From: Kastovskya adunca ATA6-11-RM4
Lineage (GTDB): Bacteria > Cyanobacteriota > Cyanobacteriia > Cyanobacteriales > Coleofasciculaceae
NCBI GenBank assembly: GCA_019359445.1
Contig: JAHHHJ010000013.1
Location: 62,001 to 126,000, forward strand
Length of the DNA stretch: 64,000 nt
Reading direction: 5' to 3'
Each line of letters starts with the position of its first letter. Position 1 is the first letter of the stretch. Made by a program: the position numbers and the translations under genes. Under the pieces are notes generated by a model that was not told where the DNA came from, searched no databases, and saw nothing but the letters and a program-made list of their open reading frames with translations. Below are positions 37,637 to 46,609 of the stretch, piece after piece.

Positions 37637-38620
37637 TTACTTCGGCTCAAAGCTCAAGCAACCCCTGTCGCCATCCAGCTCGGCGAAAACACCAACAGGG
37701 AGAGCGGCGTTGACACCGTCGTGACCGAAGGGGAGGTTGGAAACAACGGGAATGCCGAGACCACTGAGGCGATCGCGTAATACTTCTTCAATTTTCCAAC
37801 TTGGTATCCCTGAAGGAGCTTCACAACGGCTAAACCGCCCTAAAGCAATTCCTTTAACGCCTTTAAATGCCCCACTCATCCGCCACTGAGTCAACTGACG
37901 GTCAATGCGGTAAGGAGCCTCTGTCACGTCTTCTAGCGCTAGAATCACGCCCTCTAAGGGGGGCATAATGGCAGTGCCAAGGAGATGAGTTGCCACGGTG
38001 AGGTTGCCAGGGAGGAGAATTCCCCTCGCTTTACCACCTCCCCAGCCGTTCCCTTGCAAGGGGTCTAAGGTGTGTTTTTCTACCCAGTTAAATAGCCGCT
38101 CAATTGACCATTCGGGTTCTGCGGCGATGGTCGTTAATACAGGTGCGTGAACGCCAGAGATGCCGATGTGGGATAAGCTCCAGAGTAAGTTGGTGATGTC
38201 GGAAAAGCCGATTAGCCACTTTGGGAGTCCTGAGTTCTGAGTTCTGAGTTCTGAGTGGTAAGGGAGGGCTGTTTGTTCCTGTAGCTCCCACGTCCAATCT
38301 TCCAGCAAACGAGTGCTACCGTAGCCCCCTCTGGCAGAGAGAATGCCTTTACATTCAGGGTCGTTCCAAGCCTCGGCGAGTTGGCGGCGACGTTCGGAAT
38401 CTGAGCCTGCGAGGTAGCCGTCCTTGGCATCCCAGTTACTCGGAAGCTCGACTTTGTAGCCACGCGATCGCCAAACCGCAATTCCTTGTTGAAACGCCTC
38501 AAACTCTCGCAAAGCACCGCTAGGAACAATCACCCGCAGCAAGTCCCCCGGTTTTAGCGGTGGCGGTGGCTGGCACTTAAGAGATTTCAATAGAAGTTTA
38601 TCCTTATTCACAACTGGCAC
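37637..38620 (-). CDS. LD-carboxypeptidase, peptidase S66 family
   Basis: A 327-aa enzyme that removes the terminal D-Ala from tetrapeptide stems during cell-wall recycling. The nucleophile Ser is in RGGYGSTRLLED; the Glu/His partners are expected in LALEDVTEAPYRIDRQL and LPFGHDG. The N-terminus PPPLKPGDLLRVIVPSGA is family-like. Between about residues 119 and 133 an ACTCAGA-type repeat is translated as HSELRTQNSGLPKW, just before the conserved LIGFSDITNLLW; the frame is intact. If the insertion lies in a surface loop the enzyme should still fold. No partner genes are adjacent. Confidence 0.9.
   Translation of the reverse strand: MPVVNKDKLLLKSLKCQPPPPLKPGDLLRVIVPSGALREFEAFQQGIAVWRSRGYKVELPSNWDAKDGYLAGSDSERRRQLAEAWNDPECKGILSARGGYGSTRLLEDWTWELQEQTALPYHSELRTQNSGLPKWLIGFSDITNLLWSLSHIGISGVHAPVLTTIAAEPEWSIERLFNWVEKHTLDPLQGNGWGGGKARGILLPGNLTVATHLLGTAIMPPLEGVILALEDVTEAPYRIDRQLTQWRMSGAFKGVKGIALGRFSRCEAPSGIPSWKIEEVLRDRLSGLGIPVVSNLPFGHDGVNAALPVGVFAELDGDRGCLSFEPK
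38214..38257. repeat. ACTCAGA/ACTCAGG heptamers inside the LD-carboxypeptidase gene
   Basis: On the minus strand, three ACTCAGA units and one ACTCAGG are followed by ACTCCCAAAGTGGCT. That same run, GGACTCCCAAAGTGGCT, closes repeat cluster 3 at 40749-40765, so the shared unit seems to extend beyond the heptamers. Confidence 0.8.
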
Positions 38621-38761
38621 TCAAATTTCAACGTCACCAACGACAGGCGCTGTAGACGCAAATATTTGAGGAAAGTCTATTTTATCGGCTCCGAACTGGT
38701 GGATTTCCAAGGAAGACGCCCAGGCTCGTTGTTATGAAAATCTCCTTTTTTGAGGTGAAAT

Positions 38762-39232
38762 TCAATTTAACCGTGCGGTACATTCTAAAATCAGCTTTTG
38801 GTTAATCAAGGCATAAGGCTGAATTTCTAAAGCGTTGCGGAATGCTTGAATGGCGGTGTAATACTCACCTAATGCAGCACAACACAGACCTAGACCGTGA
38901 AATGCACCGAAATGCACCGGATTTAGCTCAAGAACTCGATTGCAGTCATTTTTTGCCTTTTCGTACTCTCCGATGATGTAGTAGAGGACTCCACGCCGAT
39001 TCCATGCTTCTGCAAAATCTGGTTGGTTCTCAATCAGTTCGGTGAGCAGTTCTTCAGCTTGTTTAATTTCTCCAAAGGTCAACAGCACCTGACTCCGCTC
39101 AATGAGTTCTCTACCATACATGCCCTTCTGCTGAAACCAGATGCGCCAGAGTTCTACTGTCGCCCGATTGCGAACAGCCTCATCTGGGTTTTTCAAATCT
39201 TCAAGTAAGGCTTCAATTGATGTCTCGCTCAT
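38762..39232 (-). CDS. Tetratricopeptide repeat protein
   Basis: A 156-aa soluble protein. The C-terminal two thirds hold about three TPR units (PDFAEAWNRRGVLYYIIGEY, then VHFGAFHGLGLCCAALGEYY), a scaffold for protein contacts. The N-terminal about 40 residues (IEALLEDLKNPDEAVRNRATVELWRIWF) look like a short HEAT-like element. I start it at MSETSIEALL (39232); an ATG 21 bp further up is in frame. Partners are unknown. It follows the glycosyltransferase gene on the same strand with 195 bp between. Confidence 0.8.
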   Translation of the reverse strand: MSETSIEALLEDLKNPDEAVRNRATVELWRIWFQQKGMYGRELIERSQVLLTFGEIKQAEELLTELIENQPDFAEAWNRRGVLYYIIGEYEKAKNDCNRVLELNPVHFGAFHGLGLCCAALGEYYTAIQAFRNALEIQPYALINQKLILECTARLN

Positions 39233-39427
39233 AGCTGTACAGGTTTTTCGCACTAGAAAGTGACAGCATTTTTGTCTTTACTCTAGTTAGTATTGTTGCC
39301 CTGTTCAGTTTTAATAACCTCTCAGGAGCAGTAGACTTTTTGAGTCAGAAGGATGAGATCAAGTGCTTTATATCTCCGTGTGAACGGAGAGACTACTGTA
39401 GCTGATGGTCTAGTTCCTAGCCTCTGA

Positions 39428-40489
39428 TCAGCCTAAAATGTCGTTGAACCAATGTTCAACGCGATCGCCCATGGCTTGATTTGAGTATTCCTTAACCACT
39501 CGTTGACGGCAAAGCTGACGGTCAATTTCCCCCAAGCGCCCAATTGCTGCTACTAGCCCCTCTACGCTGTCGGGTTCCACCAAAAAGCCTGTTTTCCCAT
39601 CCTCGACGATTTCCGCTGGCCCACCGCGACGATAGGCGATCGCTGGAACACCACAAGCCAAGGCTTCAATAGCGACATTGCCAAAGGCTTCCACCCAGCG
39701 CGGCGTCACGAGTAGCGCCCGACATTCCCCTAGGCGCTTTTGTAACTCTGCCGTTTCTAAAAATCCTTCATAGTGAATAGGGGCGTTTGGGTAATCCTGG
39801 TTAATTTGCTGCCAGTAGGCTTTATTTTCCATAAAGCCCATAATCTTCATAGGAATTCCCGTAATCTGCGACGCCGCCACCGCATCTTCTAAACCCTTCT
39901 CTGACGAAATTCGACCCACCCAAGCTAACCCAGCTGAGGGGTGTTGGCAAAAGTCGTACTGCGATAAATCAATACCATTGCCTAAATATTGGCACTGACT
40001 CGCAAAGGGAAATGTCTGAGCCTGAGCGTAACTGTGAACGCCAATCGTACCGGGAAACTGCGTTGCTACCCGTGCGATCGCCTCATCCATCACATCTGTT
40101 AGCGAACCCATACTGACTAAATGAGCGATCGCACAGTTAAAAAAAGGCGTCAGGTAAAACGGCAACCAATCATAGGCAAAATTAACAATCAGATCATAAT
40201 TGTCCTGTACTTGTCGCGCGTAATCCCACAGATTCGCCAAGACTGAATTGTGGGGAATTACGACTGGAGCAGAGCGTCCTTGAGTTTGAGCGCTAATTTG
40301 ATGGGAACCCGCAATTTCTACCAAAGGCATTCCCCAAGCTGTAGATCCCTGAGGCGCTACGATCGTGACCCTGTAGCCCCGCTGCACCAGTTCAGTGGCG
40401 ATATTACGCAACGTCAACTCTACCCCTCCCCCCAACCCTGACCCCAATGTGCCAATGGAGGTGGAGACAAATAAAAGTTTTTTGGTCAT
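39428..40489 (-). CDS. Glycosyltransferase family 4 protein
   Basis: A 353-aa GT-B glycosyltransferase. The N-terminal glycine-rich loop (GTLGSGLGGGVELTLRNIA) begins the acceptor domain. The donor domain has LAWVGRISSEKGLEDAVAA and the nucleotide-sugar motif EAFGNVAIEALACGVPAIAY followed by RRGGPAEIV (EX7E pattern). It transfers a sugar, probably from a nucleotide-diphosphate donor, to an exopolysaccharide, glycolipid or similar acceptor; the exact product is unknown. It starts at ATG 40489, right beside repeat cluster 3. Confidence 0.9.
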   Translation of the reverse strand: MTKKLLFVSTSIGTLGSGLGGGVELTLRNIATELVQRGYRVTIVAPQGSTAWGMPLVEIAGSHQISAQTQGRSAPVVIPHNSVLANLWDYARQVQDNYDLIVNFAYDWLPFYLTPFFNCAIAHLVSMGSLTDVMDEAIARVATQFPGTIGVHSYAQAQTFPFASQCQYLGNGIDLSQYDFCQHPSAGLAWVGRISSEKGLEDAVAASQITGIPMKIMGFMENKAYWQQINQDYPNAPIHYEGFLETAELQKRLGECRALLVTPRWVEAFGNVAIEALACGVPAIAYRRGGPAEIVEDGKTGFLVEPDSVEGLVAAIGRLGEIDRQLCRQRVVKEYSNQAMGDRVEHWFNDILG

Positions 40490-40520
40490 CAGTTACTAGT
40501 CAGTTATTGTTAGTCCTGAG

Positions 40521-40760
40521 AGGGGGTGCAGGGGAGCGGGGGTGCAGGGGAGCGGGGGTGCAGGGGAGCGGGGGTGCAGGGGAGCGGGGGTGCAGGGGAG
40601 CGGGGGGTGCAGGGGAGCGGGGGTGCAGGGGAGCGGGGGTGCAGGGGTGCAGGGGAGAACCTCTTACCCTTCATACTTCATACTTCATACTTCACCCTTC
40701 ATACTTCATCCTTCATACTTCACTCAGGACTCAGGACTCAGGACTCAGGACTCCCAAAGT
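40521..40760. repeat. Composite short tandem repeat cluster 3
   Basis: Alternating GGGGGTGCA and GGGGAGCG units run about 15 times (40521-40653). They are followed by the link GAGAACCTCTTACC, TTCATAC/TTCATCC heptamers (40668-40720), and five ACTCAGG heptamers (40722-40752). The cluster ends in CCCAAAGTGGCT, next to the stop of the HEAT-repeat gene. It lies between the start of the glycosyltransferase gene and the end of the peptidoglycan-binding/HEAT gene, and creates spurious open frames in all three plus-strand registers. Confidence 0.92.
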
Positions 40761-40765
40761 GGCTG

Positions 40766-41986
40766 CTACTCCTTCGGATTGTCCGAGCTTTTGGAAGGCG
40801 GCAAACTATCTAATGTAGATGCGTTGTGGATGCGGTTGAGTTGGTTTAATGCCCAGCGGGCTGTATCCTGAACTTCCGGGTTGGGGTCATCAGCCGCATG
40901 GCAGAGTAATTGGCTAGCTTGCGAGACTAATTCATAAATGCGGGTGACATCCCGAATGGCATTTTTCCGTACCTCGGCGTTTTCGTCTTGCAGAGAAATT
41001 GCTAAGGCTCTATTCATCGGTTTGAGGGTTCTTGTACCAATTTGCGACAACGCTTCTAGGATTAAGCTGCGCTGCTTGGAATCAGAATCAACCATCAAGT
41101 CTATCAGGGGTTGTACTGCCCTGGAATCCCCCCGTTGAGCAAGTTCCCAAATAGCCTTCCGCCGCTTTGTTGGGTCAGGTGCTTGTAAATCTTTGATTAA
41201 AGCATCAACAATATTGATTTTGGCAAGGCGAGTAGTTTTTTGCAGGGGGATGGAATCATTAGGATTCTGGCGGCTGGCTCGATTGTCGGGATTATTTGTA
41301 TCGGCAACGGGTGAAACAGCAGCGAGGTGCCCATTACTATCAACTTCATGATGCCGCGCCTCTTCTTGGAAGTCTTGCGGACTGGCATTTAGATTGCTGA
41401 GTAAAAATTTATCGTCTTGTCTGGAGGTCGATTTGGGAAGGGCGGTTTTTGGAGGGCTATTAAACCACCTGAGTAGCAAGAAAAGTCCTCCACCTAGGGT
41501 GACAAGGGCGACGCCTGTACCAACCAATACCCAAGGAATTTTCCTTCCTGGGCTAGCTTGTGCCGCATCTGTTGTCGGGTTTGCTGGGGTGGCTGACGCC
41601 GTTGGCTCGGCCTCTGCACGTTGTTTTAGGCTGTTACGAGTTGCTTGCCCGGCGACGCCATCGGCAACTAAACCGATTGAGGTTTGAAATTCGGAGACGG
41701 CACTTTGTGTACTTTCGCCGTAGGTGCCATCAGCTAAGCCATCGTAGTAGCCGAGGGTAATTAGCTGTTTTTGCAGCTCAATGACGGGTGCGCCGCGATC
41801 GCCTAATTGGAGTACTGGTTGATTGGCAGACACTGGAGGCGCTTGCGCCACTTCTAGGGGGTAGACCTTGGCAGCAGTCCAGGCATTCGCTAGCCCCAAG
41901 AATTCGGAGGGGCGGCTGGAACTGGGATTAATACCCAGGCAGGTAATGCAGGTAGCTATAAGTACAGTAAATCGGTAGCGAATCAT
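40766..41986 (-). CDS. Peptidoglycan-binding and HEAT-repeat membrane protein
   Basis: A 406-aa protein. Signal-like N-terminus (residues 1-20), then a PG_binding_1 domain (about 58-120: LQLGDRGAPVIELQKQL, TYGESTQSAVSEFQ). One transmembrane helix lies at about 150-172 (VLVGTGVALVTLGGGLFLLL). A cytoplasmic part follows with four or so HEAT-like repeats (about 255-385: DPTKRRKAIWELAQRGDSRA and following). It would link the cell wall to an intracellular partner. This layout occurs in cyanobacteria; the function is unknown. Its last codons touch the repeat cluster, whose CCCAAAGTGGCT edge lies just past the stop. Confidence 0.85.
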   Translation of the reverse strand: MIRYRFTVLIATCITCLGINPSSSRPSEFLGLANAWTAAKVYPLEVAQAPPVSANQPVLQLGDRGAPVIELQKQLITLGYYDGLADGTYGESTQSAVSEFQTSIGLVADGVAGQATRNSLKQRAEAEPTASATPANPTTDAAQASPGRKIPWVLVGTGVALVTLGGGLFLLLRWFNSPPKTALPKSTSRQDDKFLLSNLNASPQDFQEEARHHEVDSNGHLAAVSPVADTNNPDNRASRQNPNDSIPLQKTTRLAKINIVDALIKDLQAPDPTKRRKAIWELAQRGDSRAVQPLIDLMVDSDSKQRSLILEALSQIGTRTLKPMNRALAISLQDENAEVRKNAIRDVTRIYELVSQASQLLCHAADDPNPEVQDTARWALNQLNRIHNASTLDSLPPSKSSDNPKE

Positions 41987-42246
41987 AGACTAAGCAAGGT
42001 CTTAAGGGTGCAGCCAGTGTTACCCGTCTAGAAATTACTTGAACTAAACTAGCTCAATCGTAACTGCATCAAGTGCAGAAAATTGATTCGTAACCTATCA
42101 AGTTCAGGACTGATGCACCATCAAGAAATTTTGGTTAGTAGACGTTCGCCCCTCGCCTTCCTTAAAGCACCAAAGTAGAGAATAACCGTATTGCTATTGT
42201 TTTCTAAGTCTACTAACGATTGTGCAACATTTCGGTGTCTGATTGA

Positions 42247-43311
42247 TCAGACCCTAAGAGGTGATTTAGAGGCGTCTGGTAGTGGCTTTTTCTCGTCCAA
42301 CTCATTTTCTATTTCCTGAGTCGCTGTTTCTGAGGCGATTGATTGAGTATTTAGCTGGCTAGGCGATCGCTGTGCCAGATTTTCTCGTTGATTGATTAAA
42401 TAGATGCTAATTAAAGTAAAATTGACTCCTATCCACTGTAAGGGGCTTAGGACTTCAGATAAGATTAAATTTCCTAATAAAAGAGCAAAAACGGGTGTAA
42501 GAAAGGTCAAAGAACTCAAGCTGGTGAGATTTCCCTGAGAGGCAAAGTAGAAAAATAACCCATAGGCGATCGCACTGCCAAAAATCGTCGAGTACGCTAG
42601 CGCCATCCAGCTAGAGAAGTCGAGCTGCACCCACTGCTGAGTTTCCCAAACACCAGAAAGGGCAAACATGATCGCCCCGCCCAAAACCATATGCCAACCT
42701 GTCGCCATCACCGGATCGACGTAACGGCAGACAAAGCGAATCATCACCGTTCCCAATGCCATCGACAGCGCCGCTAACAACATTAGCCACTCGCCACTCT
42801 CAAATAGCTGCTGGAAACCTACAGATGCCGTAATTTCCTTGCCTTGTAGGAGATTAAAAATCCACTCGTCCGGTAAGCCAATCAAGCTGATGCCGAAAAT
42901 ACCAATACCCAGTCCCAGCCAGCCCCACAGCCCAATGACTTCGCCAAACAGCCACGCCGATAAAATTGCCACGGCTAGGGGTTGGGAGTCAATCATCACG
43001 CTCCCCAAACCTGCCCCGGTTTTCACCAATCCTTCAGCTAAAAATCCTTGAAACATCGCCCCATCTACTAGGGCAAACAGGCTAATCCATAGCCACGCTT
43101 TCCAGCCTTGCGGTTGGGAACGCCCCATGAAGATTGCGGCTCCCAACACCAAGGCTCCCGCAGGTAACAAACGCACCCCCGCCATAAACAACGGTGTTGT
43201 ATTAGGAATCACGCTTTTCATTGCTACCATTGCCGTTGCCCACAAAAAGAAGGGGGCAATCAGGAGTAAGGCAGAAAAGACAGATTGCTGGTTAGTGAGC
43301 TTAAGCTGCAT
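42247..43311 (-). CDS. EamA/DMT family transporter
   Basis: A 354-aa inner-membrane protein with about ten transmembrane segments in two EamA repeats. The first repeat includes FFLWATAMVAMKSVIPNTTP and the second WMALAYSTIFGSAIAYGLFF with SSLTFLTPVFALLLGNL, both typical. The C-terminal about 40 residues are hydrophilic and acidic. Family members export metabolites such as amino acids or purines; the substrate cannot be inferred. It starts at ATG 43311 and is divergent from sppA. Confidence 0.92.
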   Translation of the reverse strand: MQLKLTNQQSVFSALLLIAPFFLWATAMVAMKSVIPNTTPLFMAGVRLLPAGALVLGAAIFMGRSQPQGWKAWLWISLFALVDGAMFQGFLAEGLVKTGAGLGSVMIDSQPLAVAILSAWLFGEVIGLWGWLGLGIGIFGISLIGLPDEWIFNLLQGKEITASVGFQQLFESGEWLMLLAALSMALGTVMIRFVCRYVDPVMATGWHMVLGGAIMFALSGVWETQQWVQLDFSSWMALAYSTIFGSAIAYGLFFYFASQGNLTSLSSLTFLTPVFALLLGNLILSEVLSPLQWIGVNFTLISIYLINQRENLAQRSPSQLNTQSIASETATQEIENELDEKKPLPDASKSPLRV

Positions 43312-43584
43312 AAGATTGCTTTGGTGTGGGCTAAAGAACGATTAAAAATGAATTTTTAGAAGTGTATTTCTTGAATTGTACTCAATTCCTAAATTTTGTT
43401 AAGTAATTGTACAAGTTTCTCCGCCAGCACTAGTAGCTATGAGCGAGCAACAAAATCACCAATCCTGGCTGAATCGTGCAAACTAGAGAAAGGTTTGCAC
43501 ATTTGCAGCGATCGCCTAGCGTAGGGTGTGTCGCGACCTTACTATCCCACTTCTCACATTTAAGATTCGTTCCTAAAATCACCC

Positions 43585-44403
43585 ATGGTCTGGCCCTTTA
43601 AGCCCAAAACTCGAAAGCAAATTGCCCGTATTGAAATTACAGGTGCGATCGCTAGTGCAACCCGCAAACGGGTTCTGGATGCACTGCGTACTGTCGAAGA
43701 AAGAAAGTATCCCGCCTTACTACTGCGAATTGATAGCCCTGGCGGTACCGTTGGCGACTCCCAAGAAATTTATAGTGCTTTGCTGCGCCTGCGAGAGAAA
43801 GTCAAAATTGTTGCCAGCTTTGGCAATATCTCAGCATCAGGTGGCGTTTATATCGGCGTGGGAGCAGAACATATTGTCGCCAACCCCGGCACGATCACCG
43901 GTAGCATCGGTGTGATTCTGCGCGGGAATAACTTAGAACGCCTGCTCGATAAAATTGGCGTTTCCTTCAAAGTGATTAAATCTGGCCCCTACAAAGACAT
44001 TCTCGCCTTCGATCGGGAACTGACTGAGCCAGAAAAAAATATTCTGCAAGAACTAATTGATACAAGTTATCACCAATTTGTTCAAACAGTTGCCGAGGGA
44101 CGCCGACTGACGGTAGAAAAAGTAAGAAGCTTTGCTGATGGTCGAATTTTCACAGGAGAGCAAGCCTTAGAGTTAGGGGTTGTTGACCGACTGGGTACTG
44201 AGGAAGATGCCCGCCGTTGGGTGGCAGAACTAGCTGGGCTTGACCCAGAAAAAACCAAGTGTCACACCATTGAGGAACCCAAACCTTTCTGGAATCGCCT
44301 TGTATCTAGTGGACAAAGAGCATCAGCACTATCGGCTGGTATAGACTGGGTAGAATTTGAACTGTCTACTAGTGGTCAGCCCTTGTGGTTATACAGACCT
44401 TAA
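43585..44403 (+). CDS. sppA: Signal peptide peptidase SppA, S49 family
   Basis: A 272-aa serine protease that degrades remnant signal peptides or membrane protein fragments. Its catalytic dyad is visible: Ser85 in NISASGGVYI and Lys137 in KSGPYKDIL. RIDSPGGTVGDSQEIY is the family motif near residue 50. It is the short form, about half the length of E. coli SppA, as in many bacteria. It lacks an obvious transmembrane segment, which fits the cytoplasmic or thylakoid-attached cyanobacterial forms. A weak T-rich hairpin (about 44477-44502) follows before aroH. Confidence 0.92.
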   Translation: MVWPFKPKTRKQIARIEITGAIASATRKRVLDALRTVEERKYPALLLRIDSPGGTVGDSQEIYSALLRLREKVKIVASFGNISASGGVYIGVGAEHIVANPGTITGSIGVILRGNNLERLLDKIGVSFKVIKSGPYKDILAFDRELTEPEKNILQELIDTSYHQFVQTVAEGRRLTVEKVRSFADGRIFTGEQALELGVVDRLGTEEDARRWVAELAGLDPEKTKCHTIEEPKPFWNRLVSSGQRASALSAGIDWVEFELSTSGQPLWLYRP

Positions 44404-44544
44404 TTAAGGGGGATAGGGAAATCAAAAGAAGTAGCGCCAAGCAGCTCTTATTAAAGAGACGCTGACCTTGTCTCAGGAGCTAGTAAATGCTCTAGTTTTT
44501 TTGATTTTTCCTAATTCCCAGTCCCTAGAAAAGGAGGATTTAAC

Positions 44545-44964
44545 GTGGAGTGGCGAGTCAGAGCAATCCGTGGAGCAACAACTGCCTCAGCTAATACAGT
44601 TGAGGCAATTCGAGAGGCAGTGTCAGAATTGCTAAACGAACTGGAAACTCATAACCAGATCGACTACGAAGAAGTTATCAGTGCCATCTTCACAACGACA
44701 AAAGACTTAGATGCGATTTTCCCCGCAGCGATCGCACGAGAACGTCCCCAGTGGGATAATGTTCCTTTGTTAGATGTTCAGCAGATGCACGTTGAAGGCA
44801 GTTTAGAGCGTTGCATCCGGTTTCTGATTCACGTCAATACTCCAGCATTACAAGCAGAAATTTACCATCCCTATCTCCGTCAAGCAAAAAATCTTCGCCC
44901 TGATTGGAGCCAGTCTCAAGTAGCTTTACCCACTTCGTCAGCGAGACAATCCCGCTACCGATAA
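44545..44964 (+). CDS. aroH: Chorismate mutase, AroH class
   Basis: A 139-aa trimeric enzyme that converts chorismate to prephenate for Phe/Tyr synthesis. It matches the B. subtilis AroH class: N-terminal VRAIRGATTASANT (active-site Arg near residue 7), IISAIFTTTKDL-like segment (EVISAIFTTTKDLDAIFPA) and the Arg in GSLERCIRFLIHVN. It starts with GTG 44545, with AAGGAGG about 8 bp upstream. The C-terminal tail (SQSQVALPTSSARQSRYR) is longer than in B. subtilis. It is separate from other aromatic genes. Confidence 0.94.
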   Translation: MEWRVRAIRGATTASANTVEAIREAVSELLNELETHNQIDYEEVISAIFTTTKDLDAIFPAAIARERPQWDNVPLLDVQQMHVEGSLERCIRFLIHVNTPALQAEIYHPYLRQAKNLRPDWSQSQVALPTSSARQSRYR

Positions 44965-45038
44965 CATCTCAGCGTCAGATCATCGTCGGTAATGCCCAAT
45001 CAGAAATAAAATTAATTCATCCCAAAAATTGCCATAAC

Positions 45039-45067
45039 AAAAAAGGGAGCCTGTCAGATCTGCTCCC
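45039..45067 (-). terminator. Intrinsic terminator of crtR
   Basis: Read on the minus strand, GGGAGC and GCTCCC pair around an 11-base loop (45045-45067), followed by a run of T (A-tract 45039-45044 on the plus strand). It lies about 85 bp beyond the crtR stop. Confidence 0.7.
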
Positions 45068-45152
45068 CTTGGTTTGCTGAACTTGCGAGATGCTAGCGCT
45101 TGGGATCTCCGACTTCTTAGGGAAGCCGGGGGTCTCGCCTTACTTGTTTAGC

Positions 45153-46055
45153 TTAAGCCTTTTCTATTTGCTTGTTGTCGGGTTTAGCAAACAGGTGAAT
45201 GCCGACAAATATATCGTAGATAAAATGCCAGAAGTCTTTTGGTCTCAGCAGTCCTAAGGATTGCTCGCAGCCTTTCTCATCTAAAAGAGGTTTAGCCACG
45301 TAGTAAGCCGATTGATAGTTGTACCAGGGAATAGACGGCCACAAATGATGAATCAGGTGGTAATTTTGTCCCCCAATTAGCAAGTTTAAGACACGGTTGG
45401 GGTAAACTCTGGCATTTTTCCAGCGATCGCGCTCTTGATGAGGGCGATGGGGTAAGTAATCAAAAAATAACCCCAGTGCTAGTCCCACGATGGCGGACGG
45501 GATAAACCAAAAATTAAGGATATAGCCTAAAAAGCCATGAGTACAGGCAATATAGAAAATACTCCCGACAAATAAACGGCTCAAGAACCATTCTAATAAT
45601 TCATATTTACGCCATAATCTGCGCTTGAAAAAGAATATTTCGTGATAGAGAAACCGGGCATTGATTAACCACAACGGCCCTCCTCTAGAAACAAAGTAAT
45701 CCGGGTCGTTTTCTGGGTGGTTAACATTGGCGTGATGCTGCAAATGAACCCGCGTAAATACAGGAAAAGAAAACGCTAACAGCAACGCACTACTATGCCC
45801 CATGATGGCATTAATAATACGATTGCGATGAGCGGAATTATGACAGGCATCGTGAATTACTGTCCCTGCCAAATGTAGGGCAAGAACGTTGGTGGTAAAG
45901 CAGCACCAATCTGGCCAGTTCCAGAGCCAATAACCAAAGTTTGATAGCACGACCATCAAGAGCGAACTCACAAACATTACAAAGGTGGGACTGCGGTACC
46001 CAGGGGTCTCCAGTAATTCTCTTGGGACTGTTAGTGGCTTTGTTGCCTCCACCAT
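45153..46055 (-). CDS. crtR: Beta-carotene hydroxylase, CrtR type
   Basis: A 300-aa di-iron membrane enzyme that hydroxylates the beta-ionone rings of carotene to zeaxanthin, or hydroxylates deoxymyxoxanthophyll in cyanobacteria. The His boxes are HDACH (68-72), HLQHH (104-108), HRPHQ in the C-terminal half and the closing YHLIHHLWPSIPWYNY. There are four or so hydrophobic segments (25-48, 52-66, 85-100, 165-205). The sequence follows Synechocystis CrtR in layout. It starts at ATG 46055 with GGAG-like sequence upstream. A 551-bp AT-rich region separates it from the divergent COP23 gene. Confidence 0.92.
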   Translation of the reverse strand: MVEATKPLTVPRELLETPGYRSPTFVMFVSSLLMVVLSNFGYWLWNWPDWCCFTTNVLALHLAGTVIHDACHNSAHRNRIINAIMGHSSALLLAFSFPVFTRVHLQHHANVNHPENDPDYFVSRGGPLWLINARFLYHEIFFFKRRLWRKYELLEWFLSRLFVGSIFYIACTHGFLGYILNFWFIPSAIVGLALGLFFDYLPHRPHQERDRWKNARVYPNRVLNLLIGGQNYHLIHHLWPSIPWYNYQSAYYVAKPLLDEKGCEQSLGLLRPKDFWHFIYDIFVGIHLFAKPDNKQIEKA

Positions 46056-46606
46056 CGTTGTAATTGCTCCTTGTTATTGTCTTTTTGTAGTATAAGATAC
46101 TTATCAGATTATATAAAGATTTATTAAAAAATTGGTTTATAAAAATACTTGGATTGATAACTTGAGCTGAAAGTTCGGCTCTGATAGGTATGTTGGCTGA
46201 GCACAAAGCTGACATTGATGATGGGAACAGCTGAGACTGTGGGAGAGCAGGTTTATAGAATACGGCTCCTGTGGTTGAAAGGTAGAAAGATTTCCGTTTT
46301 TCTGCAATCTACGCCAGTATCTAGTAATTTTAGATATTGCAGATAGAAAGCTACTAACTTGAGAATAATAAATACCCTATCTCTTTAATTTTATATATAT
46401 ATCTAGTTTTAATATTGGCTTTCTATTTTAGATTGACCATTTGTAAAATAATTATAGGCGAATAATATATCCACAACAGTAAATTATTTCCTACTATTTA
46501 GAATAGCTAAAAACTTGGGGAGATTAGTAGTTTTTAGTAGGCGTCAAGCTAGAACAGAGGCTATGATGCCGATATTAATGGCAAGCAATTTAGAAGTGGA
46601 GTTTTA
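46056..46606. other. AT-rich intergenic region between crtR and the COP23 gene
   Basis: About 550 bp, strongly AT-rich from 46280 to 46560, with a TATATATATA run near 46392. It must carry the promoters of both divergent genes. I see no tandem repeat, tRNA or credible ORF. Confidence 0.45.
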
Positions 46607-46609
46607 GTG

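Noticed and set aside
39373..39390. Hairpin TCTCCGT-GTGA-ACGGAGA as terminator of the glycosyltransferase gene
   Set aside because: No T-tract follows on either strand; it may be a structure, but a terminator call is not supported.
40521..40871. Three overlapping plus-strand open frames through repeat cluster 3
   Set aside because: All are translations of the repeats (Gly/Ala/Arg-rich) with no ribosome site. They are open because the 7-8 bp periodicity keeps stops out.
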